Shown: positions 1 through 9,550, numbered from the stretch's first letter. The stretch is DNA of 64,000 nt from an uncultured Collinsella sp. (GCA_902470695.1 CABRHH010000011.1:15903-79902); one strand, 5' to 3'. Numbers and translations are program-made. Notes: generated by a model from the sequence alone, not told the origin.

Positions 1-192
1 CGCCGATGTTCTCGATTGAGCGCGGTTTCGCAACGTTTCATTATGAAATGCGACGCGGGCGCGCCTGGTGGGCGCGCGGGAGGGGCTCTGCGAGAGGGGC
101 CCTATGGTGGCGGCCGCCTCCCAGGTTGCGCCAGCCTGGCGACCCACGTCACCTGCCTGCACGCCTTTTCAGCCAGCTCCGAAAAGTCGCTT

Positions 193-1329
193 CTACACCC
201 AGAACGCCCAGCAGTTGGCGGTTTGGTCGATAACCCGTTGGATGCCCCAGCGGCGCGCGCTGTTCGTAGGGCTATTGGGGTCGAACACCTCGACCATGCC
301 GCGGTTGTCGATGCTCTTGAGGACCAAGTAGTGCCCGATGTTAGTGAAGTCGCCCGGCTCGACGGTGCAGATGACCGGCCGCCCCGCCTCGAGCGCCTGG
401 GTGATCGCGCTGCGTGTGACAGGGACCGCCTTCGATTGCAGCCCGATCAGCCGCGCGCCTTCGGTCATGAATGCCCATTCGGTGGCGCCGGTGGGAGCGT
501 AGCTGTGCGCGTCGGCAAACGCCGCCATGGCGCCAGGGTCCAGGTCGGTCTTGCCGGTGAGGTAGACGTACGCCATGGCGAGCGAAGTTGGCCCGCAGCC
601 GTTGGCGCGGACCGTCCCACCGCCGTAGGGCAGCTCCGCCCACAGCGGATCGCTTTGATACAGATGCGGCATGGTGCCCTGCTGCCAGGCGCTTTTCGGG
701 GTCGATGCGGTGAGGGCGCTCATGCCCAGTGCGGAGACGTCGACTCGCTCGGCGGCCTGCTGCTGCGCTTCCCGGTTTGCCTGCTCCTGCTGGGCGGCAT
801 CTGCAGCGGCTTTCTGCCATGAGCTCAGCGCCGCATGCACACCGAATACGGCAACAAGCACCAGGGCGAGCACGGCGGCAAGGCGCGGGCTGACCGGCAG
901 GCCGCGGCGTCGTGCGGGGCGCGCGCCGGGCCGGCGACGCGCGCGGGGTCTTTGGGGCAGCTGCGTTCCGGTGCGCCCGCGCGGCCGCGCTCCGGTACGG
1001 CTGCGCTCGCTGCGCGAGGCAGGCCTGGGTCGAGGTCTGCGCCGGGTCCGCGAGCTCTCGCCATACCCGGCGCGTCTATTCCCATACGTCCGGTGCGCTG
1101 GGCGCTCAGGCGAAAAACCGTCGCGGTCGGGCGCTGCGTCGCGCGGATGCGGACGGTTGGCCATGGCGCGCGGGAGTTGTTGAGGATAGCCGTCGCCCCC
1201 ATCTGCGCGCGTGCGATCGTAAGGCGCGTCGGCCCACTCCGCCTCGCGAGCGGTGGCCGAGGTATCGCGTGTGCGCGGCCGGCTGGAGGCAAGGCGCACC
1301 CCGCGCGGGGTGCGGCGTTCGTCGTCCAT
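193..1329 (-). CDS. Membrane-anchored C39-like cysteine peptidase
   Basis: The protein has 378 residues. About 150 N-terminal residues are extremely rich in Arg, Pro and Ala and should be cytoplasmic. One membrane segment follows (core LAAVLALVLVAVFG), then an Ala/Gln-rich stalk and a C-terminal papain-like C39_2 domain. The catalytic set is visible: Cys245 in NGCGPTSLAM, His333 in IGHYLVL and Asp350 in FDPNSP. The catalytic domain should lie outside the cell, tethered to the membrane. The start at 1329 is chosen because AAAGGAGG precedes this ATG; the upstream ATG at 1362 lacks such a site. Family members include bacteriocin-leader peptidases and cell-wall cysteine peptidases. The substrate here is unknown, and there is no ABC exporter domain. 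Confidence 0.82.
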   Translation of the reverse strand: MDDERRTPRGVRLASSRPRTRDTSATAREAEWADAPYDRTRADGGDGYPQQLPRAMANRPHPRDAAPDRDGFSPERPAHRTYGNRRAGYGESSRTRRRPRPRPASRSERSRTGARPRGRTGTQLPQRPRARRRPGARPARRRGLPVSPRLAAVLALVLVAVFGVHAALSSWQKAAADAAQQEQANREAQQQAAERVDVSALGMSALTASTPKSAWQQGTMPHLYQSDPLWAELPYGGGTVRANGCGPTSLAMAYVYLTGKTDLDPGAMAAFADAHSYAPTGATEWAFMTEGARLIGLQSKAVPVTRSAITQALEAGRPVICTVEPGDFTNIGHYLVLKSIDNRGMVEVFDPNSPTNSARRWGIQRVIDQTANCWAFWV

Positions 1330-1695
1330 GGGGCCTCCTTTCGCGCCGTCAATGCCCCTCATGGTACTGCATGTTGCCGCAGTGCCCGAGCGGTTTATGT
1401 GTTGTTTGGGCCAGGGGGCAAAGAGTGAACCTGCTTATTATTAGGAATGATTCTGAACTATTTAACTCTATTCTAATCTATTCTGCTTTATTGCGAAGGC
1501 CCGCCGCATCGACCGTTCGTCCGGAAAACGCGCCCGTTCGTCTGCTGTGCGCCGCCTTCGGTCGAATCCTGCGCCGGTGTTCGCACCCGTCCATCCTATC
1601 CTGCCCATAAGGGGCCCCGCGGGACGGGGCGCATCAAGAGGGGGATGCCAGCGGCTGTGTGCAGCTGCATCCGCAACACAGAAAGGAGGCATGCA
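1330..1695. other. Divergent intergenic region with AT-rich core
   Basis: This gap separates the minus-strand peptidase from the plus-strand permease. The stretch 1430-1490 is markedly AT-rich and holds several TATTCT/TATTAT-like hexamers. It probably carries promoters for both genes, but no -35/-10 pair is convincing enough to name. No ORF or RNA gene is visible. Confidence 0.4.
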
Positions 1696-3138
1696 ATGGC
1701 AGACACCACCACCTCGGTTGAGTCGACGGGCATGAAGAAAACCCTATCGCTGTGGAACTTCTTCACCATCGGCTTCGGCGCCATCATCGGTACCGGCTGG
1801 GTGCTGCAGGTCGGCGACTGGATGGTCGTGGGCGGCGGTCCGGTTCCCGCCATGATCGCATTCCTCATCGGGGCCATCGCCCTGGTGCCCATCGGAGCGG
1901 TGTTCGGCGAGCTCACGGCTGCCATCCCGGTTTCGGGCGGCATCGTTGAGTATGTCGACCGCACCTTCGGCCGCACGGCGTCCTACATCACCGGATGGTT
2001 CTTGGCGCTCGGCAACGGCATCCTGTGCCCGTGGGAGGCCATCGCCATCTCCACGCTGGTGTCCGACATGTTCGGAGGCCTGCCCGGCCTCGGGTGGCTG
2101 CGCGCCGTCAAGCTCTACACCATTCTGGGTGCCGACGTGTACCTGTTCCCCACGGTGATCGCGCTCGCGTTCGCCGGCTACGTGATCTACCTCAACTTCC
2201 GCGGTGCCAGCTCGGCCGCCAAGCTGCAGGCCTTCCTCACCAAGGCCCTGCTGTGCGGTATGCTGCTCGCCATGGGCGTGTCCATCTTCACCGGCTCACC
2301 GTCCAACGCCATGCCGGTGTTCTCCCAGGTTTCCGGCGCCGGTGGCGGCGTAGCGGCAACCGAGAGCGGCAACCTGCTTGCCGGCATCGTCTCGGTGCTC
2401 GTGCTCACCCCGTTCTTCTACGCGGGCTTCGACACGATCCCGCAGCAGGCCGAGGAGGCCGCCGAGGGCCTGAACTGGAACAAGTTCGGCAAGATCATCT
2501 CGCTTGCACTGCTGGCGGCGGGCGGCTTCTACATGGTGTGCATCTATTCGTTCGGCACGATTCTGCCGTGGGCCGAGTTCGTTGAGCAGCCGGTGCCCGC
2601 GCTCGCGTGCCTCAAGAACATCAACATGATCCTGTACATCGCGATGCTCGTCATCGCCACCCTCGGCCCCATGGGCCCGATGAACTCCTTCTACGGCGCC
2701 ACGAGCCGCATCATGCTCGCCATGGGCCGCAAGGGCCAGCTGCCCGAGAAGTTCGCCGAGGTTGATGAGCGCTCCGGCGCACCCAAGCTGGCGTGCGTGG
2801 TGCTTGCCGTGATCACCGTCGTGGGGCCGTTTTTGGGCAAGAACATGCTCATCCCGCTGACCAACGTCTCGGCGCTCGCGTTCATCTTCTCCTGCACCAT
2901 GGTGGCGCTCGCGTGCCTGCGCATGCGTTTCACCGAGCCCGACCTGCCGCGCCCCTACAAGGTTCCGGGCGGCAAGTTCGGCATCTGCCTGGCCATCGCC
3001 GCGGGCCTGCTCATCATTGGCCTGCTCGTCCTGCCGTTCAGTCCTGCCTCGCTCAATGCGGTGGAATGGGGCATCGTGCTGGGCTGGTTGGCCGTGGGTC
3101 TGGTGCTCATGTTCGTGACGAGGGCCCGCGCCCGGTAA
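1696..3138 (+). CDS. APC-family amino acid permease
   Basis: This 480-residue polytopic membrane protein has about twelve hydrophobic segments. The first helix carries the APC signature GFGAIIGTGW (unwound substrate-binding helix), and the C-terminal part has DLPRPYKVPGG, typical of amino acid-polyamine-organocation transporters. The start at 1696 has GAAAGGAGG seven bases upstream; an in-frame ATG at 1645 has no site. An amidohydrolase follows after a 230-bp spacer on the same strand, so the pair may import and hydrolyse an amino acid derivative or dipeptide-like compound. The substrate cannot be read from the sequence. Confidence 0.9.
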   Translation: MADTTTSVESTGMKKTLSLWNFFTIGFGAIIGTGWVLQVGDWMVVGGGPVPAMIAFLIGAIALVPIGAVFGELTAAIPVSGGIVEYVDRTFGRTASYITGWFLALGNGILCPWEAIAISTLVSDMFGGLPGLGWLRAVKLYTILGADVYLFPTVIALAFAGYVIYLNFRGASSAAKLQAFLTKALLCGMLLAMGVSIFTGSPSNAMPVFSQVSGAGGGVAATESGNLLAGIVSVLVLTPFFYAGFDTIPQQAEEAAEGLNWNKFGKIISLALLAAGGFYMVCIYSFGTILPWAEFVEQPVPALACLKNINMILYIAMLVIATLGPMGPMNSFYGATSRIMLAMGRKGQLPEKFAEVDERSGAPKLACVVLAVITVVGPFLGKNMLIPLTNVSALAFIFSCTMVALACLRMRFTEPDLPRPYKVPGGKFGICLAIAAGLLIIGLLVLPFSPASLNAVEWGIVLGWLAVGLVLMFVTRARAR

Positions 3139-3369
3139 ACAGCCGTTGTTCGGGTGGGCGGCCTTCTCCTCATGCGAGCGCGCATCGCTTTGCACGCGTG
3201 CATCCGCCCGCCCGGGCATCCGGTTCGTGTCCGCTTGAGGTCCCGTTGCGCTTATCTGCGGCCGCGCTTCTTCGCGTATCCCGCCGTGTGGGCGCGCGGG
3301 CCTTGGGCATTCGTTCATATGCATGGTCGCTGAAGGCGACCTCAACCGTTCCAACAAAGGAGGAACACT

Positions 3370-4653
3370 ATGGGCAAGAAGTATGCAATCGTCGGCGGCA
3401 AGCTCGTTGACGGCACCGGTGCTGCGCCGGTGGAGAACTCGCTGGTCCTGATAGGCGAGGACGGGCGTATCGAGTACGCCGGCAAGCACGAGGACGTGCC
3501 GGCCGACGGCGGCTACGAGGTCATCGACGCCGCTGGCAAGACCGTCATGCCCGGCCTGATCGACACGCACCTGCACTTCTCCGGCAACCTCACCGACGAC
3601 GATACCGATTGGGTCATGCAGCCGCTGCTGGAGAAGCAGGCCGTGGCCGTCAAGCAGGCCTACGACTGCCTCACCCACGGCCTCACCACCGTGTGCGAGA
3701 TCGGCCGCTTCGGTATCCAGGTGCGCGACTGCGTGAACAAGGGCGTGTTCAAGGGCCCGCGCATCTACGCCACGGGCCTGGGCTTCTGCCGCACCGCCGG
3801 ACACGGTGACTCGCATCACTGCAGCCAGCTGGAGAACAAAGAATCCCATCCGTGGGGCGACCAGGTTGACGGGCCGTGGGATCTGCGGAAGGCCGTGCGC
3901 CGTCGCCTGCGCGAGAACCCCGATGCCATCAAGATCTGGGCAACCGGCGGCGGCATCTGGCGCTGGGACTCCGGGCGCGACCAGCATTACTGCGCCGAGG
4001 AGATTAAGGCTGTGTGCGATGAGGCCAAGATGGTGGGCATTCCCGTGTGGAGCCACTCCTACAACTCCCACTCCGCGGCATACGATTCGGTGCGCTTCGG
4101 CTGCGAGCAGCTGATCCACGGCTTCGATATCGATGAGAAGACCATGGACCTCATGGCCGAGCAGGGCACGTTCTTCACGCCCACCATCGGTTTTCTGCCC
4201 ACGTGGTACTCCACCTATCCGCCGGTCTATGTGCCCGAGATCCACGACAAGTATGAGGGCACCCTGGTGGAGAAGGAGCTGCAGCGCAACTACGACTGCC
4301 TGCGCGAGGCCCGCAAGCGCGGCGTGATCTTCACCATCGGCTCGGATTCGTTCTCCTTCGTGACACCCTACGGCTACGTGACGATCGACGAGATGTACGA
4401 CTTCGTGGACAAGGTGGGCATCTCCCCGCTTGAGACCATCACCTGCGCCACTCTGAACGGCGCCAAGATGGCCCACTGCGAGGACGAGACTGGCTCGCTT
4501 GAGGCCGGTAAGTGCGCCGACCTGCTCATCGTCAACGGCGACCCGTCGGCGAACATCCACGATCTGACGCCTGAGAACATGGATGTCATCATGAAGGATG
4601 GCTGGATCGTTGACGCGGGGACGTTCGGCGAGGGCAACAAGTACTCGGCATAA
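3370..4653 (+). CDS. Metal-dependent amidohydrolase (imidazolonepropionase/prolidase-like)
   Basis: This 427-residue enzyme belongs to the amidohydrolase superfamily. Metal ligands are visible in order: His67 and His69 (DTHLHF), Lys188 in KIWATGGG (probable carboxylated bridging lysine), His229 (SHSYN), His250 (IHGFD) and Asp326 (GSDSF). The N-terminal beta sandwich and C-terminal ADLLIVNGDP return strand are complete. This arrangement resembles the imidazolonepropionase-like and Xaa-Pro dipeptidase (prolidase) subgroup. AAAGGAGG precedes the ATG. It probably acts in the cytoplasm on a compound imported by the preceding APC permease. The exact substrate is unknown. Confidence 0.88.
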   Translation: MGKKYAIVGGKLVDGTGAAPVENSLVLIGEDGRIEYAGKHEDVPADGGYEVIDAAGKTVMPGLIDTHLHFSGNLTDDDTDWVMQPLLEKQAVAVKQAYDCLTHGLTTVCEIGRFGIQVRDCVNKGVFKGPRIYATGLGFCRTAGHGDSHHCSQLENKESHPWGDQVDGPWDLRKAVRRRLRENPDAIKIWATGGGIWRWDSGRDQHYCAEEIKAVCDEAKMVGIPVWSHSYNSHSAAYDSVRFGCEQLIHGFDIDEKTMDLMAEQGTFFTPTIGFLPTWYSTYPPVYVPEIHDKYEGTLVEKELQRNYDCLREARKRGVIFTIGSDSFSFVTPYGYVTIDEMYDFVDKVGISPLETITCATLNGAKMAHCEDETGSLEAGKCADLLIVNGDPSANIHDLTPENMDVIMKDGWIVDAGTFGEGNKYSA

Positions 4654-4667
4654 GGGCAACAACCCGT

Positions 4668-5001
4668 CCGGAAGCCCCGGATGGTTCCCTTCGGGTGTGG
4701 CTTCGCAAAACACCCTTCGGGAATCCATCCGGGGCTTCCTGCTGCTGCTCCTTTGCCTCGCGGGCGAAAAGGGGTTGGTCTCGTTGGGCGAAGGGGGTCG
4801 CTGCGTTTACGGGGACTGGGAGATTCCCTTCGGGTGTGGCTTCGCGAAACGCTTGAGGAGGCCTTGGAGATTCCCTTCGGGTGTGGCTTCGCGAAACACC
4901 CTCCGGGAATCTCCAAGGCCGCTCGCCGTGGCTTCGCGAAACACCCTTCGGGAATCCATCCGGGGCTTCCTGCTGCGGCTCCTTTGCCTCGCGGGCGAAA
5001 A
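4668..5001. repeat. Cluster of REP-like palindromic repeats
   Basis: The gap between two convergent genes holds copies of a palindromic module built from TTCCCTTCGGGTGT, a GGCTTCGCGAAA centre and the inverse arm ACACCCTTCGGGAA. The first copy (4670-4739) is nearly a full inverted repeat of about 29 bp per arm. Further full or half copies lie at 4824-4850, 4869-4910 and 4928-4953. A 70-bp direct repeat (4701-4770 and 4932-5001) differs at only two positions by eye. The layout resembles REP/BIME elements. No transposase is adjacent. Confidence 0.75.
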
Positions 5002-5068
5002 AAGAGGCATCGACCTGCATCGACGCCTCTTATCCGAACACGCTTTTTGTCCTATTACCCTAGAAAGA

Positions 5069-5115
5069 AATGCGAGGAGCTTCCGTTGGGGCGGGGGCTC
5101 CTCGCATTGTTTGTG
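5069..5115. terminator. Bidirectional Rho-independent terminator
   Basis: A perfect 12-bp stem, AATGCGAGGAGC (5069-5080) with GCTCCTCGCATT (5097-5108), encloses a 16-base loop. It is followed by TTGTTT on the plus strand and preceded by an A-rich run that reads as T-rich on the minus strand. It sits between the convergent amidohydrolase and surface protein genes. A second, weaker hairpin with arms AAGAGGC/GCCTCTT lies at about 5002-5031. Confidence 0.75.
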
Positions 5116-5260
5116 GTGAGGACGTTCTGCCTCTGATGGCCTTGGATGATTTCCGGGAGGGGTCTGCCTCTGATGGCCGCGGGTGGTTTCCGGGAGGGGT
5201 TTTGCGGAAGGCGCGCCCGGAGGAAGCCATCCGAGGCTGCGTGCGGTTGCCCGTGTGCGG

Positions 5261-7558
5261 TTACTTCGAGCGGTTGCGGTCGTTGCGCTTGCCTGTGGCC
5301 TCGGCGGTACGGCGTGTGCGCTGGAAGGTCAGGGCCGCTGCCAGGGGCACGAAGGCCGCGGCTGCCAGGATGCCCGCCAGGCCGGAGGTGTCGCCGGTCT
5401 TGGGGAGCTTGGCCGGGCTCTGCGGCTTGTTCGGCTTGTCGTTCGGCTTCTTCGGCTTATCGTGCGGCTTGTTTGGCGTGGGGTTCTTGGTGTTGGTGAC
5501 GGTGAAGCCGCTGGCTGCATCGCCGGTCACCTTGGACGTGTAGCCCTCCACGGCGTCCTCCACGACGGTGTAGACGATCTTTTGGTCGTCCTGCTTCTCG
5601 AGCAGCTCGTCGAACGAGCCGGTCCAGTTGCCCTCCTGGGTGAGCGTGAGGGTCTTGCCCGTGTCGACACCGTCGGCGAGCAGATGGACGGTGACCGCAT
5701 CGCCCGCGCCGCCGACCCACTTCTTGGTGACGGGGATGGAGATCGTCTCGGGCTTGGGCGCGTTGGTGACCGTGGCCGACATCTTCTTGGCATCGGCATC
5801 GGTAGCGATGCTGCTATAGCTGATCTTCCAGGTGTCCGTGGGCTCGGCGGGGCTCACGGTGCCGTCCTCGGCAACGGTGCCCTCCATCACGGCCACGCTC
5901 TTCACGGACGCCGGGTCGGGCAGGCCCGTGAACGAGCCGTGGTAGCCGTTGTCGGCGGTGAGCATCACGTAGTCGAGGGGCTCGCCGTTGATGACGAGGT
6001 AGACGGGGACATCCCCGCGCTCGGATGCCTCGACGGCGTCGTCCCACGCCTTGTCCACGGCCAGCTCCCACTCCTCCTTGATACCGGAGGCGAAGCTGCC
6101 GTTGGTGGCGATGCCGCCGCCAGATTTGGAGGTGTTGCCGGTGATGATCGTGGTCGCCGCTGCGAGGGCCGCGGCCTTTGCGCCCTCGGATGGCATCGCC
6201 TTCAGGGCACGGGAAACCCGCACGCCGTCCACCGGCACCGGCTCGCCGGGGTTCATGGCGTCAAAGCGCGGCGCGGCTGGGTCGGCGTCCCATTTGTCCC
6301 AGAAGCCGGAGCCATGGGGGTTGTAGGTGATACCGCCGTCGCGGTAGAAGGTGGTGAGACCGCCGCCGAGCATGCGGCTCGCCACCGTGACGACGGCTCC
6401 CTCGCTGGCCGACTGGTCGAGGTTCACGAAATCCTCGCCGGCGCCGGGGTTGCCCGAGACGGTGTTGTCGAAGACGGCCATGCCGTCGGTGACGTTGACC
6501 GTGGCCTTGCTGGTGGGACAGCACCACAGGCCGCCGCCCATGAGGGTGGCGGTGTTGCCGGTGACGAGCGCGCCGTCGATGTGCGCAAGTGCGCGGGTCG
6601 AATCGATGTAGATGCCACCGCCGAAGTTCCCAGCGGTGTTGTTGGTGATGGTGCCGGCGTGGATGTTGAGGGCCTCGACGTTCTGGGCGTAGATGCCACC
6701 GCCCGAGCCAGCGGTGGTGTTGCCCGTGATGGTGCCGCCCGTCATCTCAAGGCTCGACTGCGCGTTCACGTAGATGCCCGACCCGCCGTTGTTCGAGATC
6801 GTGCCGCCGCTGAACGTGACGCTCGAGGAGAACACGCCCTGGATGCCGGTGCCGGCGTTGTGGTCGATGGTCCCGCCGCTCATGATGACGCTCGAGTGCG
6901 ATGCGATGACGGCGACATGCGTTGCGTTGTTGGTGATGGTCCCGCCGCTCAGCTTGAAGGTCGAGCCCTTGTTCGTGTCGTTTTCCATGACGACGACCGC
7001 GGCAGCAGCGACGGAGGTGTGCTCGGCGATCGTTTGGTCTGCGATGATGCCACCGGACATGGTGAAGTCACCGCCGCGAACTACGACCACGCCCTCGAAG
7101 CCCGCCCTGACGGGGCCGCCGGTAAGCGTGCCGTGGCGCAGGTCGAGCGAGCCGGTCACCGTGGCGATCGAGCCCTGCTGCGCTGCTTGGGTGCTGGTGC
7201 CCTTGAACATGAGGTGGTCGTCGGCCGTGGCAGCGATGGTGAACGCGCCGTCCACCTGGAACATGGGCTCGGCGGTGCTGGAGAGGGTGTGGGCGCTTCC
7301 GTCGTCGGTGACGGTGACGGTCTTGCCGGCGGGGATGTTGATGGTCGCGTCGAGCGCGAGGTCGGACGTGATCGTGACGGTGCCGCCGTCGGGTGCGTCG
7401 TCGATCTGTTTCTGGAGCGTGGCGGCCGCCGATGCCTTGGCGGCATTGCCGGGGGCGGCTTCGGCCTCGGCTGCAGCGGCCCGGCCGACACCTCCCAGCA
7501 TGCACACGCTGAGCGCAACCAGTACGCCCATGACATAGGTCAGTATTCGTTTTCTCAT
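5261..7558 (-). CDS. LPxTG cell-wall-anchored surface protein with Cna-B domains
   Basis: This 765-residue protein opens with a signal peptide (MRKRILTYVMGVLVALSVCM, cut near GRAAAAEA). A long parallel beta-helix-like region follows, rich in GGTITNN, TGNTA and GGGIY turns (about residues 50-440). Two Cna-B-like domains come next; the second starts at ETISIPVTKKW and ends at VTNTKN, carrying the Lys, Glu and Asn expected for an internal isopeptide bond. A Pro/Lys-rich wall-spanning stretch leads to the sortase motif LPKTG (from residue 718), a hydrophobic helix and a basic tail. The start at 7558 is chosen because the signal peptide begins there. It is a probable adhesin, and a paralogue lies at 58394-60748. 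No sortase gene is in the window. Confidence 0.88.
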   Translation of the reverse strand: MRKRILTYVMGVLVALSVCMLGGVGRAAAAEAEAAPGNAAKASAAATLQKQIDDAPDGGTVTITSDLALDATINIPAGKTVTVTDDGSAHTLSSTAEPMFQVDGAFTIAATADDHLMFKGTSTQAAQQGSIATVTGSLDLRHGTLTGGPVRAGFEGVVVVRGGDFTMSGGIIADQTIAEHTSVAAAAVVVMENDTNKGSTFKLSGGTITNNATHVAVIASHSSVIMSGGTIDHNAGTGIQGVFSSSVTFSGGTISNNGGSGIYVNAQSSLEMTGGTITGNTTAGSGGGIYAQNVEALNIHAGTITNNTAGNFGGGIYIDSTRALAHIDGALVTGNTATLMGGGLWCCPTSKATVNVTDGMAVFDNTVSGNPGAGEDFVNLDQSASEGAVVTVASRMLGGGLTTFYRDGGITYNPHGSGFWDKWDADPAAPRFDAMNPGEPVPVDGVRVSRALKAMPSEGAKAAALAAATTIITGNTSKSGGGIATNGSFASGIKEEWELAVDKAWDDAVEASERGDVPVYLVINGEPLDYVMLTADNGYHGSFTGLPDPASVKSVAVMEGTVAEDGTVSPAEPTDTWKISYSSIATDADAKKMSATVTNAPKPETISIPVTKKWVGGAGDAVTVHLLADGVDTGKTLTLTQEGNWTGSFDELLEKQDDQKIVYTVVEDAVEGYTSKVTGDAASGFTVTNTKNPTPNKPHDKPKKPNDKPNKPQSPAKLPKTGDTSGLAGILAAAAFVPLAAALTFQRTRRTAEATGKRNDRNRSK

Positions 7559-8089
7559 CTTCCCCAGCCTTTCCGATACGCTATAGGCGAAAACCGCCCG
7601 GGGCGAGTGCGGGCGCCGGTGCGGACTCAGCGCTTGCACGCCTCGGGGCTGTAAACGTTTCCAGCTTAGGGTCGGAAACAATAAATTACAAGGTAGATGG
7701 CCGTGTTTGGGGATGATGGACCAACGCGGCCGGGCGGCGGTCGCCATTGATGGACCCCGGTGACAGACGGCTTCTTCGGGCGCGAATCTGCGTGCTTCCG
7801 GTACAATCGAGCGCATTCATTTGTCCATGTCTACCTTGCCGTTTGCAGACGCACCGTGTGTGGTCGGCGGCATATATACAGAAGATTTTCCCTGCCTTTC
7901 GCCTGGTCGAATGTCCAACGACCCGCACGGGCGGCGCGGCGGCTTGGAGTGCTGGTTGAGGATGGTCCGTCCCGCGGCCGTTTCGCCTGATAAGATGGGT
8001 GGCAGGCAAGCCTGTTCGGAGGCGCGTTCCGGTGCTGGGGAAACGGCTCTGCACGTCCGTGCGTCCGGGCGGCGGGGAAGGGGAGTGGC
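7559..8089. other. Divergent intergenic region
   Basis: This 531-bp gap lies between the surface protein (minus) and the sensor kinase (plus). It holds the palindrome TGTAAACGTTTCCA, a TACAAT hexamer near 7802 and an extended -10-like TGATAAGAT near 7988. No ORF in the gap has a convincing ribosome site or recognisable product. Confidence 0.4.
7650..7663. promoter_or_regulatory. Possible LacI/CcpA-type operator upstream of surface protein
   Basis: TGTAAACGTTTCCA is an imperfect palindrome centred on ACGT. It matches the catabolite-responsive element consensus TGWAANCGNTNWCA with one mismatch when read on the minus strand. It lies about 90 bp upstream of the surface protein start, where a repressor could act. 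No CcpA gene is in the window, so the binding protein is unknown. Confidence 0.35.
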
Positions 8090-9550
8090 ATGCGCATGCA
8101 GTGGCCATGGAGCCGGCAGAATCCAACGAAGTTCTTCCGCACCGCTCAGCGGGGCGCCTTGCGCGGCCTCATGCTGTGCGTGCCCATGCTGCTTATCCTG
8201 CTGGGACTTGAGCTTGTGGCCAACGCCAACCCCGTGCCGGCGGTCATCACCATCGCCGGCCTGGTGCTTCTGTGCTTCTTCTTCGCCTACGTGTTCGTGA
8301 CCCCTGACGACTTCTCGCTGTCGGCCACCGACCGCACCCTAGGTATCGCGAGTCAGATTTTCGTCCACACCCGGCACGGCCTCACGCCCGAGGCGGGCCT
8401 GGGCGCCTGCCGCATCATCCTGCCCGAGACCCTGGCCTCGGCCATCTGCCTCACCGATGGCCAGGCGGTGGTAGCCAGCTGGGGCGAGGATTCCGATCGC
8501 TGCCCGGTGGGGCAGCCGGTTGTGCTCGAGACCACCCTGCATGTGATCGCCTCCAAGCAGACGAGCGTGTTTTCCCGTGATGTCCCCAGCGACCCGGAGC
8601 CGCGCTTCTTTCCGCGTCTGCGTGCCGGCATCGCCGCGCCGCTGGTGGTGCGCGACCGCTGCATGGGGACGCTTGAGCTGTACTACCCGCGCTATAACGA
8701 CATCGATGCGCGGCAGATCGCGCTGGCAACGGGGTTTGCGGACCTCATCTCCACGCAGCTGGCAAGCTTCGAGCTCGAGCGCCAGGAGGATGTGAGTGCC
8801 CGCATGGAGCTGCGTGCGCTGCAGTCGCAGGTGGACCCGCACTTCCTGTTCAACACCATCGGCACGATCGTGTCGCTCGTGCGCACCGAACCCGAGAAGG
8901 CGCGATCGCTGCTGATCGACTTCTCGAACTACTACCGCCAGACGCTGTCGAACTCCGAAGCGCTGACCTCGCTTGAAAGCGAGCTGGGGCAGGGCATGCG
9001 CTACATCAACCTCATGCAGGCGCGCTACGGGGCGGAGCGCCTGCGCCTGGAGGCCCATCTTGACCCGGCGACGCTGGACTGCCCGGTTCCGCCGTTTATC
9101 CTGCAGCCGTTGCTGGAGAATTGCATCAAGCACGCCATGCGCGAGACCGAGCCGCTGACGATCGAGCTGTCGTCGCGCCGCACGGATGACGGCGTGCGCA
9201 TCATGGTGGAGGACGACGGTGTGGGCATGGATGCCGAGACACTGGCGCATCTGTTCGATTCATCGGCGGATGCCGAGGAAGGGCGCGGTGCGGGGGAGGA
9301 GCACGGTGTGGGCGAGGTGTCGCACATGCCGCCGAGCGTGCGTGACGTGCCCATGACGGCCGACGGCTCCGTCAAGCGCGGTGGTGGCCTGGCACTCTCG
9401 AACGTGCTCATGCGCATCCATTTCTTCTTCGGTGAGCGCTCCGGTATCCAGGTGGCCTCCGAGCCGGGCCGCGGTACGAGCGTGACGGTCGAGCTGCTGG
9501 GCGAGCCGCACGAACCCCAGGCAACCACGCTCCCCTCAGCCCGCGACTGA
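8090..9550 (+). CDS. LytS-type sensor histidine kinase
   Basis: This 486-residue kinase has two N-terminal membrane helices (about residues 24-43 and 50-70), then a GAF-like sensor region. The phospho-acceptor motif is VDPHFLFNTI with His251, typical of the HisKA_7/LytS class. The ATP-binding domain carries LLENCIKHAM (N box), VEDDGVGM (G1 box) and a late GRGTSVTVEL. GGGAAGGGGAG precedes the ATG; in-frame ATGs at 8096 and 8108 are less likely. It probably phosphorylates the LytTR regulator encoded next, from which a repeat-rich 479-bp spacer separates it. The signal is not evident. Confidence 0.88.
   Translation: MRMQWPWSRQNPTKFFRTAQRGALRGLMLCVPMLLILLGLELVANANPVPAVITIAGLVLLCFFFAYVFVTPDDFSLSATDRTLGIASQIFVHTRHGLTPEAGLGACRIILPETLASAICLTDGQAVVASWGEDSDRCPVGQPVVLETTLHVIASKQTSVFSRDVPSDPEPRFFPRLRAGIAAPLVVRDRCMGTLELYYPRYNDIDARQIALATGFADLISTQLASFELERQEDVSARMELRALQSQVDPHFLFNTIGTIVSLVRTEPEKARSLLIDFSNYYRQTLSNSEALTSLESELGQGMRYINLMQARYGAERLRLEAHLDPATLDCPVPPFILQPLLENCIKHAMRETEPLTIELSSRRTDDGVRIMVEDDGVGMDAETLAHLFDSSADAEEGRGAGEEHGVGEVSHMPPSVRDVPMTADGSVKRGGGLALSNVLMRIHFFFGERSGIQVASEPGRGTSVTVELLGEPHEPQATTLPSARD

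Noticed and set aside
1375..1420. Possible tRNA because of GCCCGAGCGG
   Set aside because: No acceptor stem, anticodon loop or T arm could be paired around it.
2296..4728. Long minus-strand reading frame opposite the permease and amidohydrolase
   Set aside because: It runs antisense to two clearly coding genes, has His/Arg/Ala-rich composition and no ribosome site; a mirror frame of G+C-rich codons.
4668..5001. CRISPR array
   Set aside because: Repeats are palindromic and irregularly spaced, spacers are not unique, and no cas genes are present.
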